A stretch of 64,000 bases of DNA from Fusicatenibacter saccharivorans (GTDB lineage: Bacteria; Bacillota; Clostridia; Lachnospirales; Lachnospiraceae). The position numbers and the translations under genes are program-made. Location of the stretch: contig NZ_JAQEGR010000005.1 of the NCBI RefSeq assembly GCF_027667425.1, forward strand, positions 169,341 through 233,340, read 5' to 3'. This document shows, one piece after another, positions 7,320 to 15,817 of the stretch (position 1 is its first letter; every line of letters begins with the position of its first letter). The notes beneath the pieces were generated by a model. It was given only the letters and a program-made list of their open reading frames with translations, did not search any database and was not told the origin of the DNA.

Positions 7320-9200
7320 TTATGCCCCGTATCCGATTTCATATATCTGCTCTGCAAAGTCACAAATAACATATGTTCCATCGGAAAATTCACTCTTCTG
7401 TACGCTTCCGTCCACCGTCATACACTCGTGGCGTACCAGTTCCAGGAGTGCCGTTTTTTCATGCAGCTCCGTTACAACGCGGCATCTTTCTGTCATCTCT
7501 TCCAGACTGATTTTCTCCCCGTCAAATGCACCATCTGTATTCGGATATGCGCCGTCCCGTACAAGATACGGTGCACCGCCTGCAAGAAGCGCATACAGCA
7601 TATAGTCCTCGTCTTTTGAAACACGGTCCATCATCCACGGCTCGATCACACAGTCATGATACACAAGATTAAAGAGCGGCACCGGGATTCCTTTTTTCGG
7701 TGTCTCTGCCGGGCGCAGCATAAAGTCGTACGGCGCATAATGGCAGAATACCAGATACGGAACGGCCCAGTCGCTGACCTCCTCGGAGCTTGAGAGAATC
7801 CCCTGTGATAGCAGCCAGGAGAAGCAGTTTCCGCGGTACGTATAGCAGTCTCTTCTCGTCATCACATGCTCCGGATTTGCGCACTCGTCGCCCTCGTTGC
7901 ACGTAAACACATCGAGGTATGCACCGTCAAGCCGGATTCCGTTTTTCTTCAGCTCGGCAAAATTCCGTTTCACATAGAACGGTGCCTGCGTTGCACAGAG
8001 ATAGCTCTGCGGTCCGCCCGCCCAGTAACTGTGTCCCGGTATCGTTCTATCCGGAAGGCGGCAGGCATAATTTTCATCGTAGCTCGGCGCTGCATGGTAA
8101 TAATCGCGGTACTGGTCGTGAATACCGAATTTGTAGCCGAAATCATGCATCGTATCGACAAGCGATTTCATGTCTTCCCATCCGCCGGCCGCTTGGCATG
8201 CCGGTGTGTAGTCCGGATGCTGGTTGTCATACCCCGGTTCTGCCCAGCCGTCCAGATGAAGATAGACTTTCTCTACGCCGAGATCATGAATTTCGCGGAT
8301 CTGCTGTTCGCGCACGGAAAACGGCACTACGCGGTTATTTTTCTCCGGATTCTGCGGATCGAAAAAGCCGGACTCCGGCTGCACAACCGTCTTGATTCCC
8401 GTATGAACAAAACACGTTCCCACAAGATCGTGAATGGACGGATTCTGTACTGCCTTTTCTTTCAAAGTGCGCAGATGGCCCTGTTCCCGTACATACTGAC
8501 GGTATGTTTTGCAGAGGTCGTTATAATCGCAGTTATTTAAAAACGTATAACGGAATACGCGGCGGTAATTCATTGTTCCAAGGCTTGGCTCCAGCCATGC
8601 CCCCACGCTGGTATACGGGCCGCCTGCCGGGTGCTCTGCCTGATAACCGACGTTCCACGGTGTTGTACAGATCGCTGTATAGCCGCATCTTTCCTTCACC
8701 TGGCCAAACCACGGCATATAGCCGCCGGAGGTCTCAAATCTGCCGTCAAACGAAAGCTTTCCAAGTTCCGTCTTCCAGGTATTCGGAATCAGAAGTCCCT
8801 GTCCCTCGGTAAGGAGTGTATACCAGTCATCGCGCCCGTTTGTAAACTCCATTGCCGTCGGCCACAGCACCTTTACCGGATGCAGTCCCTCCTCGCAGAG
8901 CGGAATCCACTCCATCCAAAATGTTTCATCCACAGCTTCGATCCAGATAATCGTCTCGAAGGCATACGGTGTTCCCGCAAATCCCGCATAACGGCTCCGG
9001 ATGCCGCATCCGACGCCGAAGGAATAGACCTCATGGGAAATCTCCTCTGCATCCAGGAAACGGTATGTTCCCTCTGCAAAAATCAGTTCCGGTGTCTTTT
9101 TCGGATCCGTATTCCAGACAACGCCGTCTTTTTCGATCCTAAGTCCCAGCGTCTCTTCATCGAGCATCACAGCAAGCGATCCGCTTTCTATTTTTTTCAT
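7320..9200 (-). CDS. Glycoside hydrolase-like protein (DUF5696/GH101-like TIM barrel)
   Basis: About 626 residues, cytoplasmic (no signal peptide). An N-terminal beta-sandwich-like part precedes a TIM-barrel-like core. The core contains LHLDGWAEPGYDNQHPDY, LDGAYLDVFTCNEGDECA and a later SSEEVSDW, plausible places for an acidic nucleophile and an acid/base. The layout resembles DUF5696 and endo-alpha-N-acetylgalactosaminidase-related proteins, but substrate and activity are not established. I place the start at the ATG ending at 9200, after AAGGGGAA, because the 37 upstream residues in frame look non-coding. It seems to be a single-gene unit between two terminator-like hairpins. Confidence 0.65.
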   Translation of the reverse strand: MKKIESGSLAVMLDEETLGLRIEKDGVVWNTDPKKTPELIFAEGTYRFLDAEEISHEVYSFGVGCGIRSRYAGFAGTPYAFETIIWIEAVDETFWMEWIPLCEEGLHPVKVLWPTAMEFTNGRDDWYTLLTEGQGLLIPNTWKTELGKLSFDGRFETSGGYMPWFGQVKERCGYTAICTTPWNVGYQAEHPAGGPYTSVGAWLEPSLGTMNYRRVFRYTFLNNCDYNDLCKTYRQYVREQGHLRTLKEKAVQNPSIHDLVGTCFVHTGIKTVVQPESGFFDPQNPEKNNRVVPFSVREQQIREIHDLGVEKVYLHLDGWAEPGYDNQHPDYTPACQAAGGWEDMKSLVDTMHDFGYKFGIHDQYRDYYHAAPSYDENYACRLPDRTIPGHSYWAGGPQSYLCATQAPFYVKRNFAELKKNGIRLDGAYLDVFTCNEGDECANPEHVMTRRDCYTYRGNCFSWLLSQGILSSSEEVSDWAVPYLVFCHYAPYDFMLRPAETPKKGIPVPLFNLVYHDCVIEPWMMDRVSKDEDYMLYALLAGGAPYLVRDGAYPNTDGAFDGEKISLEEMTERCRVVTELHEKTALLELVRHECMTVDGSVQKSEFSDGTYVICDFAEQIYEIGYGA

Positions 9201-9246
9201 CGTGTGATATTCCCCTTTTTCTTTATCATATGCGTTCCAAACACCA

Positions 9247-9306
9247 GAAAGGCGCAGAGAACCCGTCCGCCTTTCTCTGCACGGTTCCGGATTTTCTGCG
9301 CCTTTT
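9247..9306 (-). terminator. Terminator after the rsfS operon
   Basis: AAAGGCGCAGA pairs with TCTGCGCCTTT, and an inner GAACC(C)GT/ACGGTTC stem extends the hairpin. The T run on the minus strand is short. It lies directly after rsfS and before the glycosidase start. Confidence 0.6.
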
Positions 9307-9316
9307 TCCACCTAAC

Positions 9317-9670
9317 TTACATAATCTCTTCTTTTTCTACGACTTTACCGTCTCTCCAAATTCTCTCCAGATCGTAGAACAGGCGGTTCTCCTCATCAAA
9401 GATGTGGATGACAACATCGCCGTAGTCCATCAGAATCCAGTTTGCGGTCTGATAGCCTTCGATCTGTTTTGGATGTACGCCGGCCTTTCCGAGTACCTCC
9501 TCCACGTTGTCTGCCATTGCCTGCACCTGGTTACGGTTGCTTCCGCTGGCGATCATGAAATAATCTGCCAGGGTAGAAACATGGGTAATGTCCAGAATGC
9601 GGACATCCATTGCTTTTTTATCTTCCAGTGCTTCCAGTGCAAGTTTTGCAGTCTGTTTTGCTTCGCTCAT
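9317..9670 (-). CDS. rsfS: Ribosomal silencing factor RsfS
   Basis: A 117-residue protein of the RsfS/Iojap family. It binds ribosomal protein L14 and blocks subunit joining when growth slows. Family features seen are DVRILDITHVSTLADYFMIASG near the N terminus and the segment GYQTANWILMDYGDVVIHIF. It starts one base from the yqeK stop codon and has a clear AGGAGG. It is the last gene of the conserved nadD-yqeK-rsfS cluster, and a terminator follows. Length is normal for the family. Confidence 0.96.
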   Translation of the reverse strand: MSEAKQTAKLALEALEDKKAMDVRILDITHVSTLADYFMIASGSNRNQVQAMADNVEEVLGKAGVHPKQIEGYQTANWILMDYGDVVIHIFDEENRLFYDLERIWRDGKVVEKEEIM

Positions 9671-10273
9671 TTATACTTCCTCCTTTGCCGTCCGTTCCCG
9701 GTGCAGTGCCTCATAGAACTGATATGCCTGCTCCGTCATCGGGTCCATCGTCTTCGGGTTTTCCGACAGATACGCCATACTGTCTTTTAAAATTTCATAC
9801 ATGCATTCGTCGATATCGGTGAATGCCAGCTTCCGAAGGCGGGTAAGATGAGGCGCCTTGTTTCGTGCCGGCTCGATATAATCTGCGATATAGATGATCT
9901 TCTCCAGCAATGTCATATCTTCTTTTCCTGTCGTATGCCAGGTGATGGCGCTTAAGATCTCCGGATCTTCCACCTTATACTTGTCCTTCGCCAGAAATGC
10001 ACCGAGCTTGGCATGGATCAAAAACGGATTGTTCCGCTCAAACTCAGTGATTTCAATCTTATTTTTCTCACACATGGTGATTTTTTTCTTATTCGGAATG
10101 CATTTTGCACAGTCGTGAAGCAGTCCCGCGACACGGGCTTTTTCGAGATCCTCGCCCCATACCATCGCCATGGATGATGCGGTAAACATCACACCGAGCG
10201 TGTGATGATAGCGGTCTTCATCGACTTCCTTCTGGAGTTTTTTGTCCAGTTTCCATAAATCGTACTGTTCCAT
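9671..10273 (-). CDS. yqeK: HD-domain diadenosine tetraphosphate hydrolase YqeK
   Basis: A 200-residue HD-domain phosphohydrolase. The metal-binding HD signature appears in VAGLLHDCAKCIP, preceded by RYHHTLGV and followed by ITWHTTGKEDMTLLEKIIYIADYIEPAR. All of this is typical of YqeK, which hydrolyses Ap4A symmetrically to ADP in Firmicutes. It lies 12 bases after nadD and next to rsfS, the usual gene order. Start: ATG after AGAGGAAG. Confidence 0.93.
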   Translation of the reverse strand: MEQYDLWKLDKKLQKEVDEDRYHHTLGVMFTASSMAMVWGEDLEKARVAGLLHDCAKCIPNKKKITMCEKNKIEITEFERNNPFLIHAKLGAFLAKDKYKVEDPEILSAITWHTTGKEDMTLLEKIIYIADYIEPARNKAPHLTRLRKLAFTDIDECMYEILKDSMAYLSENPKTMDPMTEQAYQFYEALHRERTAKEEV

Positions 10274-10285
10274 CCTGCTCTTCCT

Positions 10286-10906
10286 CTAATCCTGATAGAT
10301 TTTCTGCTCCTGAATGTAGGAAATCACAGAATCCGGCAGATAGTATTTCACGGATTTTCCTTCCCGGATCCATTCCCGCAGTTCGTGGGAAGAAACATCC
10401 AGATTCGGTGTGTCGAGTTTCAGAAAGGTACCGTGAAGTTTTTCTGCATTTCGTTCCATACAGGCCAGAAGCTCTTCCTCTTTTGCCAGATCCCTGGTCG
10501 CCACAAGGATCTTTGCCGCGGCGCAGATCCGCTCTGGATTTTTCCACTCATCAAAATAGAACAGGGAATCCGCTCCAATGATAAAGTAAAACTCCGTGCC
10601 CGGATGTTCCTTCCGCATCGCCTCAAGCGTCCGATAACTGTAGGTATAGCCCTCATCTTTCATCTCTTTGGTGCAGAGCACAAAATGCGGATTGGATGCG
10701 ATGGCACGGCGCACCATCTCGACACGCTGTGCATCCTTTGCCTGTCCCGCCCGGTTCCGCTTATGTGGCGGATTTCCGGCCGGAAGAAACCAGACTTCAT
10801 CAAGCCCGAACTGCTCGTACGCCGCCTCGCCAAGGATCAGATGACCGATATGAATGGGATCGAATGTGCCTCCCATAATGCCAATTTTTCTGTTTTTCTT
10901 TTCCAT
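10286..10906 (-). CDS. nadD: Nicotinate-nucleotide adenylyltransferase
   Basis: A 206-residue enzyme that adenylylates nicotinate mononucleotide in NAD synthesis. The nucleotidyltransferase motif GGTFDPIHIGHL is near the N terminus, and the C-terminal SSHELREWIREGKSVKYYLP block corresponds to the family ISSTxIR region. A terminator-like hairpin lies just upstream, between yhbY and nadD. Expression of nadD-yqeK-rsfS may therefore be partly uncoupled from obg-yhbY. Start: first ATG, after GAGGAAA. Confidence 0.96.
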   Translation of the reverse strand: MEKKNRKIGIMGGTFDPIHIGHLILGEAAYEQFGLDEVWFLPAGNPPHKRNRAGQAKDAQRVEMVRRAIASNPHFVLCTKEMKDEGYTYSYRTLEAMRKEHPGTEFYFIIGADSLFYFDEWKNPERICAAAKILVATRDLAKEEELLACMERNAEKLHGTFLKLDTPNLDVSSHELREWIREGKSVKYYLPDSVISYIQEQKIYQD

Positions 10907-10913
10907 ACGTTTT

Positions 10914-10960
10914 CCTCAAAAAGCGCCGGAACTGCAGCGGTATGCTCCGGTCCCGGCGGT
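10914..10960 (-). terminator. Hairpin with T run between yhbY and nadD
   Basis: On the minus strand, CGCCGG and CCGGCG form a stem followed by CTTTTTG, directly upstream of the nadD ribosome-binding site. It can act as a partial terminator or attenuator inside the obg-rsfS gene string. Confidence 0.55.
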
Positions 10961-10973
10961 TCTTTCCTGCGGA

Positions 10974-11267
10974 TTATTTCGGAAGCTGAATTTTCTTTTT
11001 CTCTTTTTTGCCCTCTTTGTACAGCACGATCTTTTTGCCGATCACCTGTACGACCTGGGAATTGGTGCGTTCTGCCAGAACTTCTGCGATCTCTCTTGGA
11101 TCATCGAGGCAGTTCTGCAGTACATTGATTTTAATTAGTTCTCTCGCCTCAAGTGCCTCTGCTACAGCAGCGGTATGCTCCGGCGTGATGCTGCTTTTTC
11201 CTACCTGCAGGATCGGTTCCATGGTCATGGCAAGGCCTTTCAGGTATGCTCTCTGCTTGCTGGTCAT
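10974..11267 (-). CDS. yhbY: YhbY/CRM-domain RNA-binding protein
   Basis: A 97-residue CRM-domain protein associated with ribosome assembly. It reads MTSKQRAYLKGLAMTMEPILQVGKSSIT, with the family GxxxxLxPxxxxGKxG-type loop in slightly altered form (VGKS), then the ALEARELIKINVLQNC helix-strand region. The C-terminal tail is very basic. It lies between obg and nadD, as in many clostridia. Start after GGAGGAG. Confidence 0.92.
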   Translation of the reverse strand: MTSKQRAYLKGLAMTMEPILQVGKSSITPEHTAAVAEALEARELIKINVLQNCLDDPREIAEVLAERTNSQVVQVIGKKIVLYKEGKKEKKKIQLPK

Positions 11268-11295
11268 ACGTCTCCTCCTTCGTTATTTATTCGTT

Positions 11296-12594
11296 CTATT
11301 TATAATAATCAAATTCAAATCCATACATCTTGACGGTATCGCCTTCCTGGATGCCGGCCTGCTCGAGTTCGTCTAAGATACCGGTATCTTTTAAGAACCG
11401 CTGGAAGAAAGCAAAACCTTTCTCGGAATCCAGATTGGTGTAGCCGAGCATTTTCTCGATCTTCGGTCCCTCGATGATGAAGCGGTGCTCGTCCTCCGGG
11501 TCCTGCTCGACGGTGTACGGCAGGTTCTCGGCAAGAAGCATATCCTCCGGGAAGAATTCCTGCTCGAAGACCATACGCTCTTTCGGAAGCTCATCGAGTT
11601 TTTTCTGTACGGCATATAAAAGCTCTTTTAAGCCTTTTCCGCTGACGGCAGAAATCGGATAAACCGGGATGCCTTTCGGCTCGAACTCTTTTTTCAGACG
11701 TTCCACCGGATCCTCTTCGCCCTCTTCTACATAGATCGCATCGGTCTTATTGGCCGCGATGATCTGCGGGCGTTTTGCGATCTCCGGGTTATAGGCTTCG
11801 AGCTCTTTGTTGATCTTGTTGATATCATCCACCGGATCTCTTCCCTCGGTCGATGCAACGTCTACTACATGGATCATCACGCGGGTTCTCTCGATGTGGC
11901 GCAGGAATTCATGGCCGAGGCCGACTCCTTCCGATGCACCCTCGATCAGTCCCGGGATATCTGCGATAACAAATCCGCTGCAGCCCTCAAGGTCTACGAC
12001 ACCGAGGTTCGGGGAAAGTGTGGTAAAGTGATAATTTGCAATTTTCGGTTCTGCATTTGTCACGCGGGAAAGCAGGGTCGATTTTCCAACGTTCGGGAAA
12101 CCGACGAGTCCGACGTCCGCGATGACTTTCAGTTCCATTCTTACTTCCAGCTCCTGTGCCGGCTGGCCTGGCTGGGCGTATTTCGGAACCTGCATGGTAG
12201 CGGTTGCGTAATGCATATTTCCGTTTCCACCTTTTCCGCCTTTTAATACAACCTGACGGCGGTTTTCACCGGACATATCTGCGATGACTTTTCCGCTCGC
12301 AGCGTCCATAATGACGGTTCCTTCCGGTACTTTCAGGACAATATCTGCGCCGTTTCCGCCATGGCATCTGCGTTTTCCGCCCGGCTCGCCGTCGGTAGCA
12401 GAAAACTTTCTTCTGTGGCGGTAATCAACCAGTGTATTCAGTCCTTCGTCAACTTCAAAAATAACGTCTCCGCCTTTGCCGCCATCGCCGCCGTCCGGCC
12501 CGCCGTTCGGTACAAAAAGCTCTCTGCGGAAACTGACATGTCCGTCTCCGCCCTTACCGGAGCGGATCAGAATTTTTGCTCTGTCTGCAAACAT
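11296..12594 (-). CDS. obg: GTPase Obg
   Basis: A 432-residue GTPase needed for 50S ribosome assembly and stress control. The N-terminal Gly-rich Obg domain (SGKGGDGHVSFRRE and repeated GG runs) is followed by a G domain with Walker A GFPNVGKSTLL, the G3 motif DIPGLIEGAS and the G4 motif NKTD. A C-terminal OCT domain then extends to the end. The gene follows the rpmA terminator, so it may have its own promoter in 12595-12660, though no clear box is seen there. Start: ATG after AGGAG. Confidence 0.97.
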   Translation of the reverse strand: MFADRAKILIRSGKGGDGHVSFRRELFVPNGGPDGGDGGKGGDVIFEVDEGLNTLVDYRHRRKFSATDGEPGGKRRCHGGNGADIVLKVPEGTVIMDAASGKVIADMSGENRRQVVLKGGKGGNGNMHYATATMQVPKYAQPGQPAQELEVRMELKVIADVGLVGFPNVGKSTLLSRVTNAEPKIANYHFTTLSPNLGVVDLEGCSGFVIADIPGLIEGASEGVGLGHEFLRHIERTRVMIHVVDVASTEGRDPVDDINKINKELEAYNPEIAKRPQIIAANKTDAIYVEEGEEDPVERLKKEFEPKGIPVYPISAVSGKGLKELLYAVQKKLDELPKERMVFEQEFFPEDMLLAENLPYTVEQDPEDEHRFIIEGPKIEKMLGYTNLDSEKGFAFFQRFLKDTGILDELEQAGIQEGDTVKMYGFEFDYYK

Positions 12595-12656
12595 GGTATT
12601 CTCCTGTCTTGTTTTATCTAAATCCCAATCGGTCTGCTGGACCTTTAATTATTATT

Positions 12657-12696
12657 AACAAAAACGGCTTCAAACCTCTTAAGATTTGAAGCCGCA
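12657..12696 (-). terminator. Terminator of the rplU-prp-rpmA operon
   Basis: CGGCTTCAAA and TTTGAAGCCG form a perfect ten-base stem with a ten-base loop. On the minus strand it is followed by TTTTTG. It separates rpmA from obg. Confidence 0.92.
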
Positions 12697-12704
12697 CCTT
12701 TGTC

Positions 12705-12995
12705 TTACTCTTCTGTTGCTACCGGATATACGGAAACCTGTTTTTTGTCACGTCCTTTTCTTTCGAAAGCTACGCGTCCGTCAACCATAGCGAATAAGGT
12801 ATCGTCTTTTCCGATTCCTACGTTCACGCCTGGATGAATCTTGGTTCCACGCTGTCTGTAAAGAATGTTTCCAGCCTTTACAACCTGTCCGTCAGCTCTT
12901 TTTGCTCCTAATCTCTTGGACTCGGAATCTCTACCGTTCTTGGTAGAACCAACTCCTTTTTTATGAGCGAAAATCTGAAGGTTCATATTTAACAT
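12705..12995 (-). CDS. rpmA: 50S ribosomal protein L27 with cleavable N-terminal extension
   Basis: A 96-residue L27. It starts MLNMNLQIFAHKKG, the Firmicute form in which the leader must be cut after Phe9 (NLQIF/AHKKG) to expose the residues that reach the peptidyl-transferase centre. The body is typical (GSTKNGRDSESKRLGAKRADGQ). The cutting protease, Prp, is encoded immediately upstream. Start: first ATG, nine bases after GGAGG. Confidence 0.97.
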   Translation of the reverse strand: MLNMNLQIFAHKKGVGSTKNGRDSESKRLGAKRADGQVVKAGNILYRQRGTKIHPGVNVGIGKDDTLFAMVDGRVAFERKGRDKKQVSVYPVATEE

Positions 12996-12999
12996 GGTA

Positions 13000-13320
13000 T
13001 TACACCTCCTTGAATGCGATCTCTAAGTATTGTGCTCCATAATCGCGGCGGATACTTTCGAGGCCCAGCAAAAGTGATTTTACAAGAAGTGCGGTACTTT
13101 CAGAATACCCATTCGGGAATGAAAAATACACGTATCCATCTCCAGCCTCACTTATAATCAGATCCTCTGTCAATGTTTCCACGGAATTTACGGTGTTTAC
13201 AATCAATGCGGAGACAGCGGCACAGATGATATCCTGCCCTTCCTCTGCATAGCCTGCATGACCGTTTGACTCCACGGAGATGTACTCGCCGTCAGACTCT
13301 GTTACGGTTATACAAATCAT
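13000..13320 (-). CDS. prp: Ribosomal-processing cysteine protease Prp
   Basis: A 106-residue protease that removes the L27 leader. The catalytic pair is seen in the conserved NGHAGYAEEGQDIICAAVSAL region: the His of GHAG and the Cys of DIICAAVS. It lies between rplU and rpmA, the standard Firmicute arrangement. It has no obvious ribosome-binding site and starts six bases after the rplU stop. Translation is therefore probably coupled to L21 and kept low. Confidence 0.95.
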   Translation of the reverse strand: MICITVTESDGEYISVESNGHAGYAEEGQDIICAAVSALIVNTVNSVETLTEDLIISEAGDGYVYFSFPNGYSESTALLVKSLLLGLESIRRDYGAQYLEIAFKEV

Positions 13321-13325
13321 AAGAC

Positions 13326-13631
13326 TTAAGCGTTGATTTTTTCAATCTTCACTTCAGTGTACTGCTGTCTGTGACCGTTTTTCTTATGATAACCAGTTTT
13401 TCTCTTATACTTGTAAACGATAACTTTTTTGCCTTTACCGTTTCCAACTACAGATGCGGTTACGGATGCATTTTTAACGTCCTCGCCAACTTTCAGTCCG
13501 TCATTGCTTACTGCAAGTACCTGATCAAAAGTTACGGTTTCTCCAGCTTCAACGCCAAGTTTCTCTACTCGGATAACATCGCCTTCAGCTACCTTGTACT
13601 GTTTACCACCTGTTGCAATAATTGCGTACAT
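13326..13631 (-). CDS. rplU: 50S ribosomal protein L21
   Basis: A 101-residue L21 beginning MYAIIATGGKQYKVAEGDVI. The family signature appears near the C terminus (YKRKTGYHKKNGHRQQYTEVKI). I chose the ATG ending at 13631 because GGGAGG lies six bases upstream; the six extra upstream residues in frame would include that site. It is the first gene of rplU-prp-rpmA, behind a consensus promoter and a structured leader. Confidence 0.97.
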   Translation of the reverse strand: MYAIIATGGKQYKVAEGDVIRVEKLGVEAGETVTFDQVLAVSNDGLKVGEDVKNASVTASVVGNGKGKKVIVYKYKRKTGYHKKNGHRQQYTEVKIEKINA

Positions 13632-13703
13632 ATGGCACCTCCCTATCAATTACTCGCCAGATTCGGTGGTCTTTCGACTCTTTTACCTCTCTGTGCGGCA
13701 TAC
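13632..13703 (-). ncRNA. Likely L21 leader (autoregulatory 5' UTR)
   Basis: The roughly 70-base leader between the promoter and L21 contains the segment GAGUCGAAAGACCACCGAA and GGCGAGUAAUUG. This looks like the Rfam-type L21 leader of Firmicutes, in which a structured RNA upstream of rplU is thought to bind L21. The call rests on position and visual resemblance only; a covariance-model search would decide it. Confidence 0.5.
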
Positions 13704-13709
13704 TTCTAC

Positions 13710-13738
13710 AATATATCATCACGTCTGCTGTTTGTCAA
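13710..13738 (-). promoter_or_regulatory. Promoter of rplU-prp-rpmA
   Basis: On the minus strand, TTGACA, exactly 17 bases, then TATATT. A near-consensus vegetative promoter, as expected for a ribosomal operon. Confidence 0.9.
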
Positions 13739-13747
13739 TAGTATTTT

Positions 13748-14623
13748 TCAGGAAATTGCAGATTTTTTTTCACATGCAATTGCCAGTGCGCCAGGTCCGA
13801 TGTGGCAGGCAACGCTTAAGGACAGTGGATGCGCATCGACTTCAAAATCCGGGAAGGCTTCTTTTACTTCGACAATCCATCCATCGATTACTTCTTTGTC
13901 GTTTGCGGTATAGGCAATGTGAAGTCCCATGATGCCGGCTGCACGCTCTTTTGCGAAGCGTTTGTCCATATCTTTTTTCATAGCCTTGATCATGGCTTTC
14001 TTTGCCTGTTTCACACCGCGCGCTTTTTCAAACGCGTCAAGCTTCTCTCCCTGGATCGTCAGCACCGGTTTGATATTTAAAACGGTTCCGATCATGGCTG
14101 CTGCCGGCGTAACGCGGCCGCCTTTTTTCAGGTATTTTAACGTATCTACCATAATATAGATACTTGCATCCAGCGCATCCTCTTCCAGAATTGCTTTGAT
14201 GTCTTTTGCTGCCACGCCGCGGTTTGCCATTTTCTTTGCATCCAGAACAGACTGCTGCTGCGTAACGGAGATTCTCTGGTTGTTGACAACCTGCACTTTT
14301 CCTTCATAGTCCTCGGACAGCACGGTCGCTGTATCACAGGAGGTGGAAAGGCCGCTTGACATCGGAATGTAAACAATGTCATCGTACTCTTCGAGAATTT
14401 TGTTCCAGAAATCCATCAGATCTCCCGGAGACGGCTGAGATGTGGAAACAGCCGCATCCTCTGCCAGAATCTCGTAAAACTGTTCCTGTATCAGGTCGAT
14501 ATCCTCAAACTGGATTTTTCCGCGCATGAAGAAAGGCATCGGAAGGACAAAAACGCCCAGCTCTTTCGCCTGACTCTGTGTAATACCGCTGTTGCTGTCG
14601 GTAGCAATAGCTGTTCTTGCCAT
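13748..14623 (-). CDS. DegV family protein (fatty-acid binding, FakB-like)
   Basis: A 291-residue DegV protein. Members bind a fatty acid and present it to the kinase FakA for entry into phospholipid synthesis. The N-terminal TDSNSGITQSQAKELG and FPMPFF-type region, the SQPSPGDLMDFW segment with the fatty-acid-contacting TSQPS motif, and GGRVTPAAAMIGTVLNIKPVL are all present. No fakA is in the window. It reads toward the rplU promoter region and appears to be a single gene. Start: ATG after AGGAA. Confidence 0.92.
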   Translation of the reverse strand: MARTAIATDSNSGITQSQAKELGVFVLPMPFFMRGKIQFEDIDLIQEQFYEILAEDAAVSTSQPSPGDLMDFWNKILEEYDDIVYIPMSSGLSTSCDTATVLSEDYEGKVQVVNNQRISVTQQQSVLDAKKMANRGVAAKDIKAILEEDALDASIYIMVDTLKYLKKGGRVTPAAAMIGTVLNIKPVLTIQGEKLDAFEKARGVKQAKKAMIKAMKKDMDKRFAKERAAGIMGLHIAYTANDKEVIDGWIVEVKEAFPDFEVDAHPLSLSVACHIGPGALAIACEKKSAIS

Positions 14624-14636
14624 AGTTCTTATTCCT

Positions 14637-14660
14637 GCTGTCTCTTTTTAGAGAAACAGC
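14637..14660 (-). promoter_or_regulatory. Small hairpin in the degV leader
   Basis: GCTGT...ACAGC with inner CTCT/AGAG pairing forms a short hairpin ending right before the degV ribosome-binding site. It could influence translation or mRNA stability. No known riboswitch is recognised. Confidence 0.3.
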
Positions 14661-14779
14661 TTTTCCTTTCTGTAATATCGTGTAACGCTTGATTTGCTGT
14701 TATTCTATCATAAATCGTACCTGTTTTCTACCCGGCTTGGACATTTCTGCAAAATTGCTCAAACTGCTTTTGATTCTTT

Positions 14780-15790
14780 TTACATCATACCAATACCAAG
14801 AAAAAACAGTCCGCCAAGGATCAGCAGAATGGTCGGAATTACGATTTTTGCAATGGTCTTTTTTCTTCTCTCCTTCGGGAAAAATCCTTCGCTTTTTGTC
14901 TGCTGGTACATCAGAAGACGGCTTCCCATATAAAGACCGATCGGCATCAGCGCCGCTTCGATCAGATACATGCCGATGTACGTTTCCGTTGCGTATCCGC
15001 TGCCTGCTGCTGCGTTCCCCTGCGAGAACATATAGAGGAAGCTTGCCGCAATGCTCGCCACAATCGTCGATGCGTTATGGACGAAATGAAACAGCGAGCT
15101 GTAAAACATGTTGTCGGTCTTCATCCGAACATACGAGAGAACGATTCCCATCATCATCATCGGAAGAAAACGGACGATGCTCATGTGGAAAGCGCCAAAA
15201 TAAACGCCCATCAGAAGCAGCATCACCCATTTCTTTTTGATTCCGCGCAGGCTGTACTGCAGAAGACCGCGGTGCAGTGCTTCTTCACAGATGGCCGGTG
15301 TCAGCGCAACGACAAGCAGCTCGCCGAAATAGGAAAGGCCCGCCATACTGCTGTCCATGGATTCCGAGAGGCTTGCGTATTCCTGCGGGAAAATCCATTC
15401 CATCAGAAGGAAAAGGGCAAGCACACCGCGGTACGTCACATACCACATCAGAATGGTTCCGAGGATTCCGGCTCCATCCGGCTTTTTTAATGGGAACACT
15501 TCTTTTAACGGAATATGAAGTGCCCGTACGACGAGAATGGATCCGATCAGGAATACAATGATCTCGTCCAGCGCATTTCCATACATCCCGCCTGCAAGAA
15601 CCAGCGGGATTCCGGCGAGATTAAAAAGAACCATCAGAAAGGCAAACACCAGCAGGCCCTGCCATGGTTTCAGTATCTTTTCTTTTTCCGCCGGATGCGG
15701 CCGTTTTGCCGGCATCTGGTTTCGAAAGGGTTCGTAAAGATATGGGGTATCATTTTCATTGAGGTGAATCGGTTTCTTTTGTGGTTCCAT
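14780..15790 (-). CDS. CPBP family intramembrane glutamic protease
   Basis: About 336 residues, multi-spanning. It carries the CPBP/CAAX protease motifs: EEALHRGLLQYSL (the EExxxR motif), FGAFHMS (FxxxH), and later FHFVHNAST (HxxxN). Its substrates are unknown. The gene is last in a minus-strand string with RNase G and the radical-SAM pair. I start at the second ATG, ending at 15790, because AAAGGAGG lies seven bases upstream; the first in-frame ATG is only one base from that site. Confidence 0.88.
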   Translation of the reverse strand: MEPQKKPIHLNENDTPYLYEPFRNQMPAKRPHPAEKEKILKPWQGLLVFAFLMVLFNLAGIPLVLAGGMYGNALDEIIVFLIGSILVVRALHIPLKEVFPLKKPDGAGILGTILMWYVTYRGVLALFLLMEWIFPQEYASLSESMDSSMAGLSYFGELLVVALTPAICEEALHRGLLQYSLRGIKKKWVMLLLMGVYFGAFHMSIVRFLPMMMMGIVLSYVRMKTDNMFYSSLFHFVHNASTIVASIAASFLYMFSQGNAAAGSGYATETYIGMYLIEAALMPIGLYMGSRLLMYQQTKSEGFFPKERRKKTIAKIVIPTILLILGGLFFLGIGMM

Positions 15791-15817
15791 ATTCATTCCT
15801 CCTTTGTAAGGTCACCG

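Noticed and set aside
10934..11183. Exact 17-base repeat GCAGCGGTATGCTCCGG at 10934 and 11167.
   Set aside because: One copy is in the yhbY coding region and one in the gap before nadD. A match this long has a fair chance of arising randomly in 64 kb, and no third copy was seen.
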